Positions 9,275-18,572 of a stretch of 54,149 bases of DNA are shown one piece after another; positions within the stretch are counted from its first letter, which is position 1; the number at the start of each line of letters is the position of its first letter. This DNA comes from Rhodobacterales bacterium (lineage in GTDB: Bacteria; Pseudomonadota; Alphaproteobacteria; Rhodobacterales; Rhodobacteraceae). The stretch spans positions 1-54,149 of the forward strand of contig JANYFE010000033.1 of NCBI GenBank assembly GCA_025362795.1, in the 5' to 3' direction. The translations under genes and the position numbers were made by a program. The notes under the pieces are model-generated. The model was not told where the DNA came from. It ran no database searches and was given only the letters and a program-made list of their open reading frames with translations.

Positions 9275-10594
9275 ATGGGGTTTCAAATCAAAAACTATCT
9301 GCCCCGTAGCCTTTTTGGCCGGGCGGCATTGATCCTGATCGTGCCCATCGTCACGATTCAGCTGATTGTGTCCATCATTTTCATTCAGCGCCATTTTGAC
9401 GGCGTTACCAAGCAATTGTCGCGCGGGGTAATGCTGGAGGTGAATTATCTGTTGGCTAAGGTCGATGCTGCGGACGGCGTCGAAATAGCGCGGGATCAGG
9501 CGGCGGACGTGGCTGTCGGTTTGGGGATGCGAATTGCCTGGCCAGACGCTGCGCCCGTCACTGCGGACAAACGCGATTTCTGGGACCTTTCGGGCCGCGA
9601 AGTGGGCACCACGCTGCATGAAGGCTTGCCGCAACTGACCGCCGTGGATTTGCAGGACAACGCCCGTGAAGTCCATCTTTGGCTCTCCACAAATCAGGGT
9701 GTGATGATGGTCGCTCTGCCGCGCAGCCGGGTTACGGCGTCCAACCCGCATCAGTTGCTGGTGTTGATGGTGCTGGCCTCGGCCCTGATGACAGCGGTGG
9801 CTTACGTGTTCTTGCGCAACCAGTTGTCTCCCATCACCCGTCTGGCCGCAGCGGCAGAGGCATTCGGGCGCGGCCAGACGACCTCCTACAGGCCGCGGGG
9901 GGCAGTAGAGGTTCGGGCGGCCGGAAATGCCTTTCTGGATATGCGGGCACGGATCGAGCGGCAGATAGAGCAGCGCACGCTGATGCTGTCCGGGGTCAGC
10001 CACGATCTGCGCTCGCCTTTGACACGGCTGAAACTGGGACTGTCGTTTTTGCCAGAGGATGCCGAGACTGACGCGCTGAAGCATGATGTCGAAGACATGC
10101 AGAGGCTGGTCGATGAATTCCTTGCTTTTGCCCGCGGTGACGCGATGGAGGAATCGGCGCTGGTCGATCCGGCAGCACTGATCGCGCAGGTGGTCGACAA
10201 GGCGCGGCGCGGCGGCCTGGCGGTGGCTTTGAGCGAGTGCAGCGGTGCGGGGCAGGTCAGGATGCGACCCCAAGCCGTGATGCGGGCCTTGGACAACTTA
10301 ATCGGCAATGCAATGCGCTACGGCAAGCGGGCTGAGCTGAGTTATGCGTTGACTGACCGGTCGTTGCGGCTATCGGTGGAAGATGATGGACCGGGAATTC
10401 CTAAGGACAAGCGCGAGGAAGCGCTGCTGCCGTTTACCCGGCTGGATGCGGCGCGCGATCCCAACCGGGGCGGCGGCGTCGGGCTTGGCCTTTCCATCGC
10501 GGCCGATATCGCCCGCACGCATGGCGGAACATTGCGGTTGGGGGATAGTACCCGGCTGGGCGGGCTGCGGGCCGATCTGGTTCTGGCACGCTAG
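9275..10594 (+). CDS. EnvZ-like sensor histidine kinase
   Basis: A 439-residue inner-membrane kinase. It has a transmembrane segment at about 15-38, a periplasmic sensor region, a second segment at about 160-180 and then a HAMP linker (RNQLSPITRLAAAAEAFGRG). The H-box SGVSHDLRSPLTRLKLGL supplies the phospho-accepting His at about 243. An N-box (DNLIGNAMRYG), G1 (VEDDGPGIP) and G2 (GGGVGLGLSIA) are all intact. The combination resembles the EnvZ/osmosensor class. No response regulator gene is adjacent, so its partner must be encoded elsewhere. The signal sensed cannot be told. Confidence 0.9.
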   Translation: MGFQIKNYLPRSLFGRAALILIVPIVTIQLIVSIIFIQRHFDGVTKQLSRGVMLEVNYLLAKVDAADGVEIARDQAADVAVGLGMRIAWPDAAPVTADKRDFWDLSGREVGTTLHEGLPQLTAVDLQDNAREVHLWLSTNQGVMMVALPRSRVTASNPHQLLVLMVLASALMTAVAYVFLRNQLSPITRLAAAAEAFGRGQTTSYRPRGAVEVRAAGNAFLDMRARIERQIEQRTLMLSGVSHDLRSPLTRLKLGLSFLPEDAETDALKHDVEDMQRLVDEFLAFARGDAMEESALVDPAALIAQVVDKARRGGLAVALSECSGAGQVRMRPQAVMRALDNLIGNAMRYGKRAELSYALTDRSLRLSVEDDGPGIPKDKREEALLPFTRLDAARDPNRGGGVGLGLSIAADIARTHGGTLRLGDSTRLGGLRADLVLAR

Positions 10595-10697
10595 TTTCAA
10601 GGCGAGTGTGTTGAAGCGGCGGCTCTATTAAAGCGGCTTGTTTGATTTGACCCATCCAAGGATTGAGGGCAATGCAAACCAACTCTGTTAAAAGCAG

Positions 10698-11165
10698 TTA
10701 CCTCTGTGCGCCAAGGTCAATGATCCAATACAGTAGCCCGTCCGATCCTGTGGCCACGCCAACCCCGATTTCTCGCAGCGATGGGGTCAAGATGTTTCGC
10801 CGGTGGCCGGGCGACTGCATCCAGCCATCGGTTACGGTGGTCGCATCTGGATAGCCGCCAGCGGCGTTCTCGGCTGCGATGGAAAAGCGGTAACCTTGGG
10901 ACGCGAGGCGGCTTTTCAAGGTCGAGCCTGTGCTGCCGGTATGGCCGACCGTCCGGTGAGCGGCATTGTCACACGCCAGGCTTTGCGCGGCCTTTGTCAG
11001 GGCTGCCGAGCCAGAAAGTGTGGGCAGGCTGTGTGCGCGACGTTGGGCGTTTATGGCGCGGATCAGTTCGGCCTGAACCGCTGGAAAGTTGGGCAGAATG
11101 GTGCAAGCCTGGGCAGGGCCGGCAACGGTCAAAGCCAACAGGACAAGGGCGAAGAGAAGGTTCAT
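10698..11165 (-). CDS. secreted CAP-domain (SCP-like) protein
   Basis: A 155-residue exported protein with an N-terminal signal peptide (MNLLFALVLLALTVAGPAQA) followed by a CAP domain. Typical signatures are INAQRRAHSLPTL near the start, a central HTGSTGSTLKSRLASQGY, then AENAAGGY and WMQSPGHRRNIL, followed by IGVGVATG. Bacterial CAP proteins are extracytoplasmic; their activity is mostly unknown. The ATG at 11165 lies one base past the stop of the upstream ABC ATPase gene, so it is probably the last gene of that operon. An upstream extension of the frame lies within the ATPase gene and lacks a signal peptide, hence this start. Confidence 0.85.
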   Translation of the reverse strand: MNLLFALVLLALTVAGPAQACTILPNFPAVQAELIRAINAQRRAHSLPTLSGSAALTKAAQSLACDNAAHRTVGHTGSTGSTLKSRLASQGYRFSIAAENAAGGYPDATTVTDGWMQSPGHRRNILTPSLREIGVGVATGSDGLLYWIIDLGAQR

Positions 11166-11166
11166 A

Positions 11167-11820
11167 TCAAATCCTGACATTCTGGCCAAGCGGCGACAAG
11201 ATACGCCCGCCCGCGGCGACAGCATCTGCCGGGTCATGTGTCACAAGGAGCACTGGCAGGTCGCGGGCTTTGGCATGGTTGAAAGTCAGGTTGCGGATCT
11301 GGTCACGCAAATCGGCGTCGAGACGTGAGAAGGGCTCGTCCAGCAGCAAAGCTTTCGGATCGGATATCAGACAGCGCGCCAGAGCGACGCGGGACCGCTG
11401 ACCGCCTGACAGGGTGGCGGGGTTGCGCCGGCCGAAACCATCAAGATCCATGCCAAAAAGCGCCTGCTCGATGCGGGTCAGCCGCAATGCGCGGGGGCGC
11501 ACGGTGGCAGGCAGGGCGAAGGCAAGGTTCTCGCCCACAGTCATATGCGGAAACAGCAGGTCATCTTGAAACAACAGACCAATCTGGCGGGCCTGTGGCG
11601 GCCGTTTGCTGATATCGGCGTCATCAAGTATAATTCGCCCCGTCAAGGCAAAAGCCGGATCGAGCGTGCCGGTCAGCGCGGCCAACAATGTGGATTTGCC
11701 AGACCCCGACGGCCCCATGATGGTTAGGACTTCGCCGGGTTCGACCGTCGTTGACAGGGCAACGATGGTATGGCCATGCAATTTTACCTTAAGATCAATG
11801 ATATGAAGGCCTTTCTTCAC
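11167..11820 (-). CDS. YnjD-like ABC transporter ATP-binding protein
   Basis: A 217-residue cytoplasmic ATPase with Walker A GPSGSGKST (about 35-43), Q-loop FQDDLLFPHMTVGEN, signature LSGGQRSRVALAR, Walker B ALLLDEPFSRLD and switch His in LLVTHDP. The start is a GTG at 11820 overlapping the permease stop as GTGA. It is the energising subunit of the adjacent YnjB/YnjC-type importer. Sequence class is close to ThiQ, so thiamine-related cargo is possible, but the binding protein is YnjB-like and its ligand is not established. Confidence 0.9.
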   Translation of the reverse strand: MKKGLHIIDLKVKLHGHTIVALSTTVEPGEVLTIMGPSGSGKSTLLAALTGTLDPAFALTGRIILDDADISKRPPQARQIGLLFQDDLLFPHMTVGENLAFALPATVRPRALRLTRIEQALFGMDLDGFGRRNPATLSGGQRSRVALARCLISDPKALLLDEPFSRLDADLRDQIRNLTFNHAKARDLPVLLVTHDPADAVAAGGRILSPLGQNVRI

Positions 11821-13487
11821 ATCTGGCCTCCTGCCTTGCGCCGCAACACGATAAAACGCGGCATGGCGATGGCAAGCGCGAAGGCCAAGGCTGGCACCAT
11901 GGACTGCAACAGGGCATAGGCAGCGGTTAACCGGCGGTTGCCGCCTGATGCCAGCGCCAAGGCCTCGGTTGTCAGGGTGGTCACGCGACCGCCGCCGATC
12001 AGTAAAGTCGGCAAGTATTGACCGACGGACACCGCCACGCCAATGGCGGCAGCCGTCAGCAGCGGTGTCAGAAGCATCGGCAGGCGCAGTCGCCAGAAGA
12101 TTCGGGTAGGGGATGCGCCCAGTGTCGCAGCGATTGTGGCAATCCGGGCGTCCCAGGACCGGAATGGCGCGGCAAGGCCAAGCCAGACATAAGGGAGGAC
12201 GAAGACGAGGTGGGTCGCTGTGACGCTGGCAATGCCACCAGTGGCGTCGAACGCAAGCAACAGATGCTCGATTCCCGGTAAAAAGCAGATTTGCGGTAGG
12301 ATTAGTGGCAAATACAGCCAGACGGCGGACAGAGGCCGGGCTTTGATCCGGAATTCTGCTTGCAACGCCGCGAAAGTAAAGATCAACGCGAGCCCGGTCG
12401 ACAAGCTGGCGATCAGGGCCGTGGTTTGAGTGGAGGATGCCAGCCCCGGCGCGGCGCGAACCCAGGCGGTCAAAGTCAGACTGCGCGGCAGGGCACCGGG
12501 GAACGGCCACGGTCCCGCGACAGACCACAGCGTAAGGCCGCACAGGCTTGCAACCAATAAGGCGAAAACAGTCAAGCCCCCCAGCATGGCGACGGCGCGA
12601 AAGGGGGCATCGAGTTTTCGCAACCGCAAACCCCGAAAAATGGTGCAGCGACGCAGAGCCGTGGCCAGATGCTCGGCGGCAATCCAGCCTGCGAAGCCAA
12701 CCAGTGTCGCGGCCAGTTGGGCAAGTGCGGCAGCCGCAGAAAGACTGCGGTGCGACAGGTCGGGGTCGGTCATCCAACGAGCGGTCTGCACGGCCAGCGT
12801 CGGCGGCAGGGTCGGCCCAAGGATCATCGCCATATCCACGTTGGTCATCGCATAGGCCAGCACGGCGTAGACCGGCATACGCAATTGTGAGTAAAGGACG
12901 GGCGTCACGGTCAACCAAAACCCGGCCACGCGGCCATAGCCAAGGGTTGCCGCCAGTTGCATGCGTTTGTGTGCGTCACACTGTGGTAAGGCTGCGAGGG
13001 TCATCAACAGGAGAAAGGGCAGTTCTTTGGTCGTCAAGCCAATGGTCAGCGCCATGCCCCAGGGATCGTTCAGGATCTGTAGGTCGGGCGGCTGGCTCCA
13101 GCCCGTGGCCCAGGGCGACAGGATGCGAGCGATCCAACCTGAAGGGGCAAGAAGGAACGCCATTCCAAGTGCCGCGGCAGCATGGGGCATTGCCAGCAGC
13201 GGGGGCAGCAAGCGACGCACCGCGGCAAAGGCTGGCGAACAAAGCAGGGTCGCGGTGATGAGCAGGGTCAAGCAGAGCGAAAGCGCAGTAGCTACAAGGC
13301 CTGTGACAAGTGACAGCCTCAGCGCGGCGGGCAGTCCTGTCCAGCTTGCTAGGTCGCGTAGTGCAACCAAATTGCCACCCTGCGCGAGGTCGAACGCGAC
13401 CCAGATAGCCCCCAGCAGGCCCGCCAATATGGGCACCAGCAGCAATACGGGCAAGAGACGCGCACTCGCCCAAGCGCCTGTGTTCAT
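11817..13487 (-). CDS. YnjC-like ABC transporter permease (duplicated)
   Basis: A 556-residue inner-membrane protein with about 12 hydrophobic segments, built from two fused binding-protein-dependent permease units. An EAA-type loop is visible in each half (LAATLGYGRVAGFWLTVTP and AATLGASPTRIFWRLRLP). The ThiP/FbpB-like duplicated architecture fits its single ATPase partner. I chose the ATG at 13487, 13 bases after the YnjB-like gene; an upstream ATG at 13517 would overlap that gene by 17 bases. It belongs to the leftward YnjB-YnjC-YnjD-CAP operon. Confidence 0.88.
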   Translation of the reverse strand: MNTGAWASARLLPVLLLVPILAGLLGAIWVAFDLAQGGNLVALRDLASWTGLPAALRLSLVTGLVATALSLCLTLLITATLLCSPAFAAVRRLLPPLLAMPHAAAALGMAFLLAPSGWIARILSPWATGWSQPPDLQILNDPWGMALTIGLTTKELPFLLLMTLAALPQCDAHKRMQLAATLGYGRVAGFWLTVTPVLYSQLRMPVYAVLAYAMTNVDMAMILGPTLPPTLAVQTARWMTDPDLSHRSLSAAAALAQLAATLVGFAGWIAAEHLATALRRCTIFRGLRLRKLDAPFRAVAMLGGLTVFALLVASLCGLTLWSVAGPWPFPGALPRSLTLTAWVRAAPGLASSTQTTALIASLSTGLALIFTFAALQAEFRIKARPLSAVWLYLPLILPQICFLPGIEHLLLAFDATGGIASVTATHLVFVLPYVWLGLAAPFRSWDARIATIAATLGASPTRIFWRLRLPMLLTPLLTAAAIGVAVSVGQYLPTLLIGGGRVTTLTTEALALASGGNRRLTAAYALLQSMVPALAFALAIAMPRFIVLRRKAGGQM

Positions 13488-13500
13488 TTCAGGACAGCCG

Positions 13501-14709
13501 TCACGGCGCGGTGCCATAGCGTTTGACCCAGTCGTCGCTGATCTGGGTCATCCAGTTGGCATGTGGCTCTAGCAGGACTGGGCCAAGGTCTGCGGGTGAC
13601 AGGGTGGCCAGACCAAGGTCAAGGGCGTCAAAGCGGGCTTGGTCGGCGGGTGTCAAGGCGGCGATACTCAGGACAGTCTGGAAGCCAAGCGTGGCCGGGT
13701 CTTGAGCATGGGCCTGTACTTCAGGGGCGAGTATCAAGTTGGCAACAACTTGCGCACCAGCATGTTTGGCATTGAACGGAATCGCGACGAAAGAGGCATT
13801 GCCGATGGTACCACCGTCCAGAACGTAGGTGCGAACGGTATTGGCAAGGTTTCCAGCGGCAATTTCGGCCGATGCGCGACCCGGGTTGAAGGCAAAAGAA
13901 ATGTCAGTTTCGGCATCGGCCAACAATTGCCCCAAAGCAGGCTCGTTGGCCGGGAATGCTTTGGCTTGCCGCCACAGGTTGGGGTGGAGCGTGTCGAGAT
14001 AGGCCCACAGCGGCTTTACCGCAGCGCTGTAATTGGCACCGGCGGGCGATTGCAGAATGGTGGTATCGGCCAGCAGGCCATACAGCGCTTGCTTCAGGAA
14101 AGTCAGGCCAAGATAGTCGGGCGGTTGCGGATAGGTAAATCGACCTGGATTGCTTTGTGCCCAATCGGACAGGTCGGCCAGGGATTTGGGGGGCTCGGCC
14201 AGTCGGGCGGTGTCATATTCAAAAACAAGTTGCGCCAATGCCCAAGGCGATTCGTAGCCCAGTGTCGGCAAGGTGAAATCTGTAGCGGTCGCAGGTTTGC
14301 CAGACACGTCGACCAGCGACCAGTTTGGTAAGCCTTCGGCGAATGGGCCGAAAAGCAGATCTTGACCCTTCATCGCGGCGAAATTCTCGCCGTTGATCCA
14401 AATCAGATCCACGGCGCCATCAGTGTTCCGGCCTGCCGCCTTTTCCGACAAAACACGGGAGACCGCATCAGCAGTCGAGGCAAGTTTGACATGGGTCAAG
14501 GTGATGCCATAGCGATCTAGAGCCAATCCACCCACCCAGGTGATGAAATCATTGATCTTTGGATCGCCACCCCAGGCGTGGAAATAGATGTTCTGGCCCC
14601 TGGCGTTTGCCAAAGTGGTCGCCCAATCGGCAGCCCATGCACATTTGCCCGCAAGTGCCAAAGCCGTACCGGCGGCGGCAAGTCGACCGAATTCCCGTCT
14701 ATTCATCAT
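13501..14709 (-). CDS. YnjB-like ABC transporter substrate-binding protein
   Basis: A 402-residue periplasmic protein. The N-terminus MMNRREFGRLAAAG has an RR followed by a hydrophobic stretch ending AWAADW, a signal sequence possibly of Tat type. The mature part starts with strand QNIYFHAWGGDPKINDFI and includes DGAVDLIWINGENFAAM and TLGYESPWALAQLVFEYD, as in YnjB-type binding proteins. First gene of the transport operon and divergent from the YnjF-like gene. In E. coli the ynjB-C-D and ynjF homologues are also neighbours, so the association is old. The ligand is unknown. Confidence 0.88.
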   Translation of the reverse strand: MMNRREFGRLAAAGTALALAGKCAWAADWATTLANARGQNIYFHAWGGDPKINDFITWVGGLALDRYGITLTHVKLASTADAVSRVLSEKAAGRNTDGAVDLIWINGENFAAMKGQDLLFGPFAEGLPNWSLVDVSGKPATATDFTLPTLGYESPWALAQLVFEYDTARLAEPPKSLADLSDWAQSNPGRFTYPQPPDYLGLTFLKQALYGLLADTTILQSPAGANYSAAVKPLWAYLDTLHPNLWRQAKAFPANEPALGQLLADAETDISFAFNPGRASAEIAAGNLANTVRTYVLDGGTIGNASFVAIPFNAKHAGAQVVANLILAPEVQAHAQDPATLGFQTVLSIAALTPADQARFDALDLGLATLSPADLGPVLLEPHANWMTQISDDWVKRYGTAP

Positions 14710-14840
14710 GCAGTCCTTTTCTCAATCTCGGGACGCTACGATTGGCAGGGGCGCAAGCGCAACCACCCGCACGGGATTGTGAGAGGCTGCAGGTTGCATT
14801 GGTTCAGTTTCAGCGTCACGGATAAGAAGAGGAGGACGTG

Positions 14841-15467
14841 ATGCTGGATGGCGTGATGCGACCTTTGATTGATCCCGTTCTTGGTCGTTGGGGGCAAAAG
14901 CTGGCTAAGTCTGGCTGGTCGGCTGATGGCATGACGTTGTTGGGTTTGGCGTTGGGTCTGGTTTCAGCTGCAGTCATCGCTGTTGGACTGCCGGGGTGGC
15001 TGGCCTTGGTGCCGCTCTTGGCAAGCCGGTTGGCAGACGGGCTGGATGGGGCGATCGCACGTGCGATTTTTTTGAGTGAACCCGGCACGCGCAGCGATTT
15101 TGGTGGCTATCTGGACATCGTCTGCGATTTTCTGTTTTACGGCGCACTGCCCTTGGCGTTTGCTTTGCGGCTTCCCGATGCAAACGCGGTGGCGGCAGCA
15201 TTCCTGTTGCTAAGTTTCTACGTCAATGGCGCGAGTTTTCTGGGCTATGCAGTGCTTGCGGAAAAACGCGGGATGCAGACCGCGGCGCGTGGGGCGAAGT
15301 CGCTATATTTCACGTCAGGTTTACTTGAAGGGACCGAGACGATCTTGTTCCTTTCAGCGCTTTGCCTTTGGCCCGATGCGTTCGCCTTACTGTCGTGGCC
15401 CTTCGGTAGCTTGTGCTTTGTGACCACGGTGTCGCGGGTCTTGATGGCGCGTCGGGTGTTTCGCTGA
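14841..15467 (+). CDS. YnjF-like CDP-alcohol phosphatidyltransferase
   Basis: A 208-residue multi-pass membrane enzyme of the CDP-alcohol phosphotransferase family, which joins a CDP-linked lipid or alcohol to an acceptor alcohol. The first half of the motif is LADGLDGAIAR and the second is GGYLDIVCD, supplying the metal-binding aspartates. The spacer between them is longer than the usual eight or nine residues, as in YnjF-type members. An AGGAGG box at 14829-14835 supports the ATG at 14841; a GTG directly upstream is an alternative. It diverges from the transport operon. Donor and acceptor are unknown. Confidence 0.87.
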   Translation: MLDGVMRPLIDPVLGRWGQKLAKSGWSADGMTLLGLALGLVSAAVIAVGLPGWLALVPLLASRLADGLDGAIARAIFLSEPGTRSDFGGYLDIVCDFLFYGALPLAFALRLPDANAVAAAFLLLSFYVNGASFLGYAVLAEKRGMQTAARGAKSLYFTSGLLEGTETILFLSALCLWPDAFALLSWPFGSLCFVTTVSRVLMARRVFR

Positions 15468-15496
15468 AGCGATTTTTTCAATGAAGGCGGGACGGA

Positions 15497-15540
15497 CCGT
15501 TCCAACCTTCTCCTTCGGACTGCTCCGAACGGCGTTTTTT
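15497..15540 (+). terminator. possible weak terminator
   Basis: CCGTTC at 15497-15502 can pair with GAACGG at 15527-15532, and a run of six T follows. The loop is long, so this is a weak candidate for the end of the phosphatidyltransferase transcript. Confidence 0.3.
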
Positions 15541-15659
15541 GCCTGCAAGCACCCGGTCACGATTTTGCCCCCCGCCCTTGCAGCCCCCTGTTCGCGCCAC
15601 TAAGACTCTGGCAAGCACCCAGCGATAATCATCCAAGCGGCAAAGAGGCAGGTTTTTTC

Positions 15660-16292
15660 ATGCGCGATCCAGTCGAACACTACATGAACACTTTGGTCCC
15701 GATGGTTGTCGAACAGACGAGCCGCGGCGAGCGGGCCTATGACATCTACTCCCGGATGCTGAAGGAACGGATCATTTTCCTTGCAGGCCCGGTACATGAC
15801 GGCATGTCCAGCCTGATCTGCGCCCAGTTGCTGTTCCTTGAAGCGGAGAATCCGTCCAAGGAAATCTCGATGTACATCAACAGCCCCGGCGGCGTCGTTA
15901 CCTCTGGTTTGTCGATCTATGACACAATGCAGTACATCCGGCCCAAGGTTTCCACTCTGGTCATCGGGCAGGCAGCCTCGATGGGATCGCTTTTGTTGCA
16001 GGCGGGCGAAAAGGGCATGCGGTTCAGCCTGCCGAACAGCCGCGTCATGGTTCACCAGCCATCCGGCGGATATCAAGGTCAGGCGACCGACATCATGATT
16101 CACGCGCGTGAGACAGAAAAACTCAAGCGCCGCCTCAATGAAATTTACGTAAAGCACACCGGTAACACCTATGAGGCGGTGGAAGCGGCGCTGGAGCGGG
16201 ATAACTTCATGTCGGCGGATGACGCCAAGGCCTGGGGCCTGATTGACGAGATTCTGGAAAGCCGTGGCAAAATGGATGACACCGCGAAATAG
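15660..16292 (+). CDS. clpP: ATP-dependent Clp protease proteolytic subunit ClpP
   Basis: A 210-residue serine protease that forms the two-ring proteolytic chamber used by ClpX and ClpA. The nucleophile Ser lies in [11 protein letters not shown] (about 105), the His in [13 protein letters not shown] (about 130), and the Asp in the [11 protein letters not shown] region (about 180). The N-terminus and length are standard, with a short processed leader ([20 protein letters not shown]). It precedes clpX by 96 bases, the usual order. Confidence 0.98.
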   Translation: MRDPVEHYMNTLVPMVVEQTSRGERAYDIYSRMLKERIIFLAGPVHDGMSSLICAQLLFLEAENPSKEISMYINSPGGVVTSGLSIYDTMQYIRPKVSTLVIGQAASMGSLLLQAGEKGMRFSLPNSRVMVHQPSGGYQGQATDIMIHARETEKLKRRLNEIYVKHTGNTYEAVEAALERDNFMSADDAKAWGLIDEILESRGKMDDTAK

Positions 16293-16388
16293 TGTGCGGC
16301 CTCCCGGCCGGGACCCGGGGGGCAATTTGACATTGTGGAGGCGCGGGCCTTGGCCTAAACTTCCTTCAGGCGGATGCAGAGGTAGATA

Positions 16389-17657
16389 ATGGCGACGAAC
16401 TCGGGCAGCGACAGCAAGAATACGCTCTATTGTTCCTTCTGCGGCAAAAGCCAGCATGAGGTGCGCAAGCTGATCGCCGGGCCGACCGTATTTATTTGTG
16501 ATGAATGCGTCGAGCTGTGCATGGACATCATCCGCGAAGAAACCAAGACCACTGGCCTGAAGGCGACGGATGGCGTGCCCATCCCGCGCGACATCTGCAA
16601 AGTGCTGGATGACTATGTGATAGGCCAGATCCATGCCAAGCGCGTGTTGTCGGTGGCGGTGCATAACCATTACAAACGGCTGAATCATGCCAGCAAAACC
16701 GACGTGGAACTGTCGAAGTCGAACATCCTGCTGATTGGACCGACCGGTTGCGGCAAGACCCTGCTGGCGCAGACTTTGGCGCGGATTCTGGACGTGCCAT
16801 TCACGATGGCCGATGCGACAACGTTGACCGAGGCCGGCTATGTCGGGGAAGACGTTGAAAACATTATCCTCAAGCTTTTGCAGGCGTCCGAATACAACGT
16901 CGAGCGTGCACAGCGTGGCATCGTGTACATCGACGAGGTCGACAAGATTACCCGCAAGTCGGATAACCCTTCGATCACCCGCGACGTTTCGGGTGAAGGC
17001 GTCCAACAGGCCTTGCTGAAGATCATGGAGGGTACGGTTGCCAGCGTTCCGCCGCAAGGTGGGCGCAAGCATCCGCAGCAGGAATTCCTGCAGGTGGACA
17101 CAACCAACATTCTGTTCATTTGCGGTGGTGCTTTTGCTGGCCTTGAAAAAATCATCGCTATGCGTGGCAAGGGGTCGGCAATCGGCTTTGGTGCAGACGT
17201 CAAAGATCCCGACTCGCGCGGGGCGGGCGAGCTGTTTGGTGAGTTGGAGCCGGAAGACCTCCTTAAATTCGGGCTGATTCCGGAATTCGTCGGCCGTCTG
17301 CCAGTTATCGCCACGCTGACCGATCTGGATGAAGATGCGCTGGTGACGATCCTGACCGAACCGAAAAACGCTTTGGTCAAGCAATACCAGCGCCTTTTCG
17401 AGATTGAGGGTGTCAAACTGACCTTCACCACCGACGCGCTGACCGCGATTGCCAAACGCGCCATCAAACGCAAAACTGGTGCGCGGGGGCTGCGGTCGAT
17501 CATGGAAGATATCCTTTTGGACAGCATGTTCGAACTGCCCGGTCTGGATGATGTCGCCGAAGTTGTGGTCAACGAAGAGGCGGTCAACAGCCCGACTGCA
17601 AAACCTCTGATGGTCCATGTCGAAGCCAAAGAAAAGAAACCCGCCAGCGTGGGCTGA
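16389..17657 (+). CDS. clpX: ATP-dependent Clp protease ATP-binding subunit ClpX
   Basis: A 422-residue AAA+ unfoldase that feeds substrates to ClpP. The N-terminal zinc-binding domain (CSFCGKSQ and CDECVELC, about 15-43) recognises substrates and adaptors. Walker A is GPTGCGKT (about 117), Walker [11 protein letters not shown], and the IGF-type loop for docking on ClpP is SAIGFG. A sensor-2 arginine lies in [16 protein letters not shown]. All expected motifs are intact. A strong terminator follows. Confidence 0.98.
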   Translation: MATNSGSDSKNTLYCSFCGKSQHEVRKLIAGPTVFICDECVELCMDIIREETKTTGLKATDGVPIPRDICKVLDDYVIGQIHAKRVLSVAVHNHYKRLNHASKTDVELSKSNILLIGPTGCGKTLLAQTLARILDVPFTMADATTLTEAGYVGEDVENIILKLLQASEYNVERAQRGIVYIDEVDKITRKSDNPSITRDVSGEGVQQALLKIMEGTVASVPPQGGRKHPQQEFLQVDTTNILFICGGAFAGLEKIIAMRGKGSAIGFGADVKDPDSRGAGELFGELEPEDLLKFGLIPEFVGRLPVIATLTDLDEDALVTILTEPKNALVKQYQRLFEIEGVKLTFTTDALTAIAKRAIKRKTGARGLRSIMEDILLDSMFELPGLDDVAEVVVNEEAVNSPTAKPLMVHVEAKEKKPASVG

Positions 17658-17677
17658 TCGGTTTGAAATAACCCGAA

Positions 17678-17706
17678 AGCTGCAGCTGTAACGCTGCGGC
17701 TTTTTT
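17678..17706 (+). terminator. Rho-independent terminator after clpX
   Basis: AGCTGCAGC at 17678-17686 pairs with GCTGCGGCT at 17693-17701 around a six-base loop, and the 3' arm runs directly into six T. It ends the clpP-clpX transcript. Confidence 0.85.
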
Positions 17707-17850
17707 CGTGTGGCGCATTCAATAGCCCGCTGTGCACCGATGCCGCCGCGAGGCGTCCACCCCCACCGCTTATCCTGTCAGCTCGTAAAATCCTATCTTA
17801 TTCTGCAGCGGACAGGCAATTGGCGCCGGTTCAGTGCACTGAATCTGTTA

Positions 17851-17940
17851 AGAAAAACCGCGGACACCATCACTGATCTTGAATCCGGGATCGACACGAT
17901 CTCGCTGCAAGGATCTGCGTTTGACATCCGACTTCCTTGG
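17851..17940 (+). pseudogene. possible fragment of an RTX-type protein tail
   Basis: In one plus-strand frame this stretch reads ADTITDLESGIDTISLQGSAF, which has the pattern of the segment after calcium-binding RTX repeats in secreted hemolysin/serralysin-like proteins (DTI-x-DF-x-SGTD-x-I-L). No nonapeptide repeats, start or export signal surround it. It may be the relic of a lost gene, or chance. Confidence 0.25.
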
Positions 17941-17948
17941 CAGGCACC

Positions 17949-18143
17949 ATGAAAACAGCGCAATTCGGAGTGGTCTGGACTACCCTGACCGGCCAAGATC
18001 TGGTGCTTTGTGCCCCCACAACCGGCGACATTTTCAAAATGGATATTGCCGTTTTCGCCCATGCCCCAACCGGCATAAAGCAGAGCCTTGATGACGTTGA
18101 ATGGTTCGGCGGCAAGTTCGCCGCGCTGGACCGCAACCCCTAG
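17949..18143 (+). CDS. small hypothetical protein (64 aa)
   Basis: An open frame of 64 residues beginning MKTAQFGVVWTTLTG, with alternating hydrophobic and polar sequence and an acidic/aromatic tail (LDDVEWFGGKFAALD). It has no signal peptide or membrane segment. It has no clear ribosome binding site. The opposite strand is also open here, but its frame looks like an artefact of GC-rich codon use. No family is recognised; position upstream of the NDUFA12-type gene does not suggest a role. Confidence 0.3.
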   Translation: MKTAQFGVVWTTLTGQDLVLCAPTTGDIFKMDIAVFAHAPTGIKQSLDDVEWFGGKFAALDRNP

Positions 18144-18197
18144 ACCCTCGCCGGCTTTTCCGCCATACCATGCCAAACCCCTGCCGGAGGCCTTGCC

Positions 18198-18572
18198 ATG
18201 AAGTTCCTGATCCGCATGCTGACATGGTGGAACAGCCAGACGCTTGGCACGCAGATTTTCACGGCCCGCAAAGGCCAGCGGGTGGGCGAGGATACGCAGG
18301 GCAACATCTATTATCAGACTGCCGATGCGAAGAAACGTTGGGTGATCTATAATGGCGAGATCGAGGCTTCTCGCGTGTCGCCTGACTGGCACGGCTGGCT
18401 GCATTTCACCTGGGATCAGCCGCCGACCAAAGCGGCGCTGATCCACAAAGCGTGGGAATTGCCGCATCTGGAAAACATGACCGGCACGGATGCTGCCTAT
18501 GTCCCCCCCGGTTCGATCCGTAAGGCCGTTCCAGTGGCGCGAACCGATTATGAGGCTTGGGCACCTGAATAA
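18198..18572 (+). CDS. NADH:ubiquinone oxidoreductase subunit NDUFA12 family
   Basis: A 124-residue homologue of the accessory complex I subunit NDUFA12 (B17.2), found in alphaproteobacteria and mitochondria. Recognisable are the opening [17 protein letters not shown], the central [25 protein letters not shown] pattern (RW-Y and P-W-HGWLH) and the tail YEAWAPE. It likely binds the peripheral arm and aids assembly or stability. Its stop overlaps the next start as TAATG, so it is coupled to the MlaD gene. Confidence 0.93.
   Translation: MKFLIRMLTWWNSQTLGTQIFTARKGQRVGEDTQGNIYYQTADAKKRWVIYNGEIEASRVSPDWHGWLHFTWDQPPTKAALIHKAWELPHLENMTGTDAAYVPPGSIRKAVPVARTDYEAWAPE

Noticed and set aside
9260-10273. 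Upstream 338-codon extension of the LACTB2-like hydrolase frame
   Set aside because: It lies wholly opposite the histidine kinase gene and lacks domain content; the MBL domain starts right after the ATG at 9259.
14710-14840. TPP riboswitch before the YnjB-like gene
   Set aside because: Looked for because the ATPase is ThiQ-like; no CUGAGA-type core or suitable stems are visible in this short leader.
15600-17618. 672-codon open frame on the minus strand opposite clpP and clpX
   Set aside because: It mirrors two certain genes; its product is rich in residues expected from antisense GC-rich codons and has no domain.
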